In this document: positions 63,124 to 64,000 of the stretch, in pieces | How the letters are laid out: each line of letters begins with the position of its first letter | Numbering within the stretch: the first letter of the stretch is position 1 | Source of the DNA: Varroa destructor | Lineage: Eukaryota > Arthropoda > Arachnida > Mesostigmata > Varroidae | Reading direction: 5' to 3' | Length of the DNA stretch: 64,000 nt | Assembly: GCF_002443255.2 (NCBI RefSeq) | Contig: NW_019211458.1 | Coordinates: 32,979,288 to 33,043,287, forward strand | Notes under the pieces: generated by a model | Told to the model about the DNA's origin: nothing | The model's input: the letters and a program-made list of their open reading frames with translations, nothing else | Database searches by the model: none | Program-made: the position numbers and the translations under genes

Positions 63124-64000
63124 GCCCTATTGTATAACGGCGTGGTAGGATGGCTGTCTTTGTAATGAATTCATGCCACTTAACAGAAAGGTAGATAAGT
63201 GGGGTACGGCCCAGCTATGGGAACCATTTCACAAAGTTTTTATGATTCTACCTAGAAGCTGATAAGGCGCAGCGTAACTTATCTATCGGCTCATAACACA
63301 AATAGATACGGACCTTACTAATATACTATATAACCTAAGGTACTTGCGCTAATGATTATGTGGGCAAAGTTCCGATTCTTCTGCATAGTTGCAAGATGAT
63401 TAAATAGTTGCACACAAAATAGCTCATTATTGATTGACTGCTTAGATTGGCTGAAGCAAAATCAATTCTGTAACGGAGAACATAGACATAGTAGTACATT
63501 CGTATAGAATAACTGCTGCCATTTCAATTGCGTTAGTATTATAGAGTGAATTATTTAGAAACTAACAGGAGATATTGGGCAATGAATTTTTACATTTGAA
63601 AGCCTAAACATACTTTATATTGTCAAATAGAAGTGATCTTGACTTCTGAACCTCCGGATACTTGATAATAACGTTACCCGTAGATCAATGACGTCGTACG
63701 TATTATTATGTGTCCTCGTTAAATATATTGGAATCATTGTATCGTATATTCCTTAATCATATTGAGAGCAATAGCTGGTGTCACCAATGATGCAGCTGTT
63801 TACTTGCCCACTAACAGGAGCAATTGAAATAGCCTAGAATCATGACTTAAATCTCCCTCGTTGCCCAATAATGAATCCATGCGATGAAGGGACCGATATA
63901 TGTGGTAATCACAGGCTGATGATTCCTAGCGGATTCTATCAGTCACACGAGTTTCTTCTCTTATATTATGGGCGACACTTTTTCTCCAAGCGTGGACATT
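63124..64000. other. Window end, nothing recognised
   Basis: A/T-rich sequence with no credible exon. Confidence 0.4.

Overview
The window looks like nuclear DNA of an arthropod. It is A/T-rich, has long gene-poor stretches, spliced genes with consensus GT-AG introns of about 0.2-1.1 kb, many simple repeats, decayed Ty3/gypsy-type remnants and a short (TTAGG)n tract. A chelicerate such as a mite is my guess, but nothing here fixes the taxon. No bacterial features, CRISPR arrays or rRNA were seen.

Layout. 1-0.4 kb: decayed retroelement integrase. 2.7-6.25 kb (+): three-exon haspin (histone H3 Thr3) kinase gene. 8.78-12.47 kb (-): one huge exon encoding a Venus-kinase-type receptor: an N-terminal substrate-binding-protein-like region, a Venus flytrap, one membrane helix and a tyrosine kinase. 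16.2-30.4 kb (-): at least three decayed copies of this receptor plus a loose fragment, all in the same orientation, forming a decaying tandem array. 30.4-35 kb: repeats, including a 337-bp GTC/GTT microsatellite. 35.48-37.23 kb (-): C-terminal exons of a probable single-pass membrane protein, two of them with no useful start-codon ORF. 37.5-40.3 kb (-): gypsy-type pol remnant. 40.8-45.5 kb (-): five-exon C2H2 zinc-finger gene, with possible upstream exons at 47.8-48.6 kb. 54.4-56.4 kb (-): three-exon gene for a 383-aa protein with two matched zinc fingers. 59.3-61.4 kb (-): three-exon gene for a secreted 183-aa cysteine-containing protein.

Most exon models come from reading splice consensus sites and checking that intron phases agree on both sides. 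They are inferences, not transcript evidence. The haspin, receptor, 383-aa and secreted-protein genes are the best supported. The most notable signals are the receptor with its extra ligand-binding-like domain and HGD catalytic loop, its array of dead copies, and the orphan zinc-finger and secreted genes.
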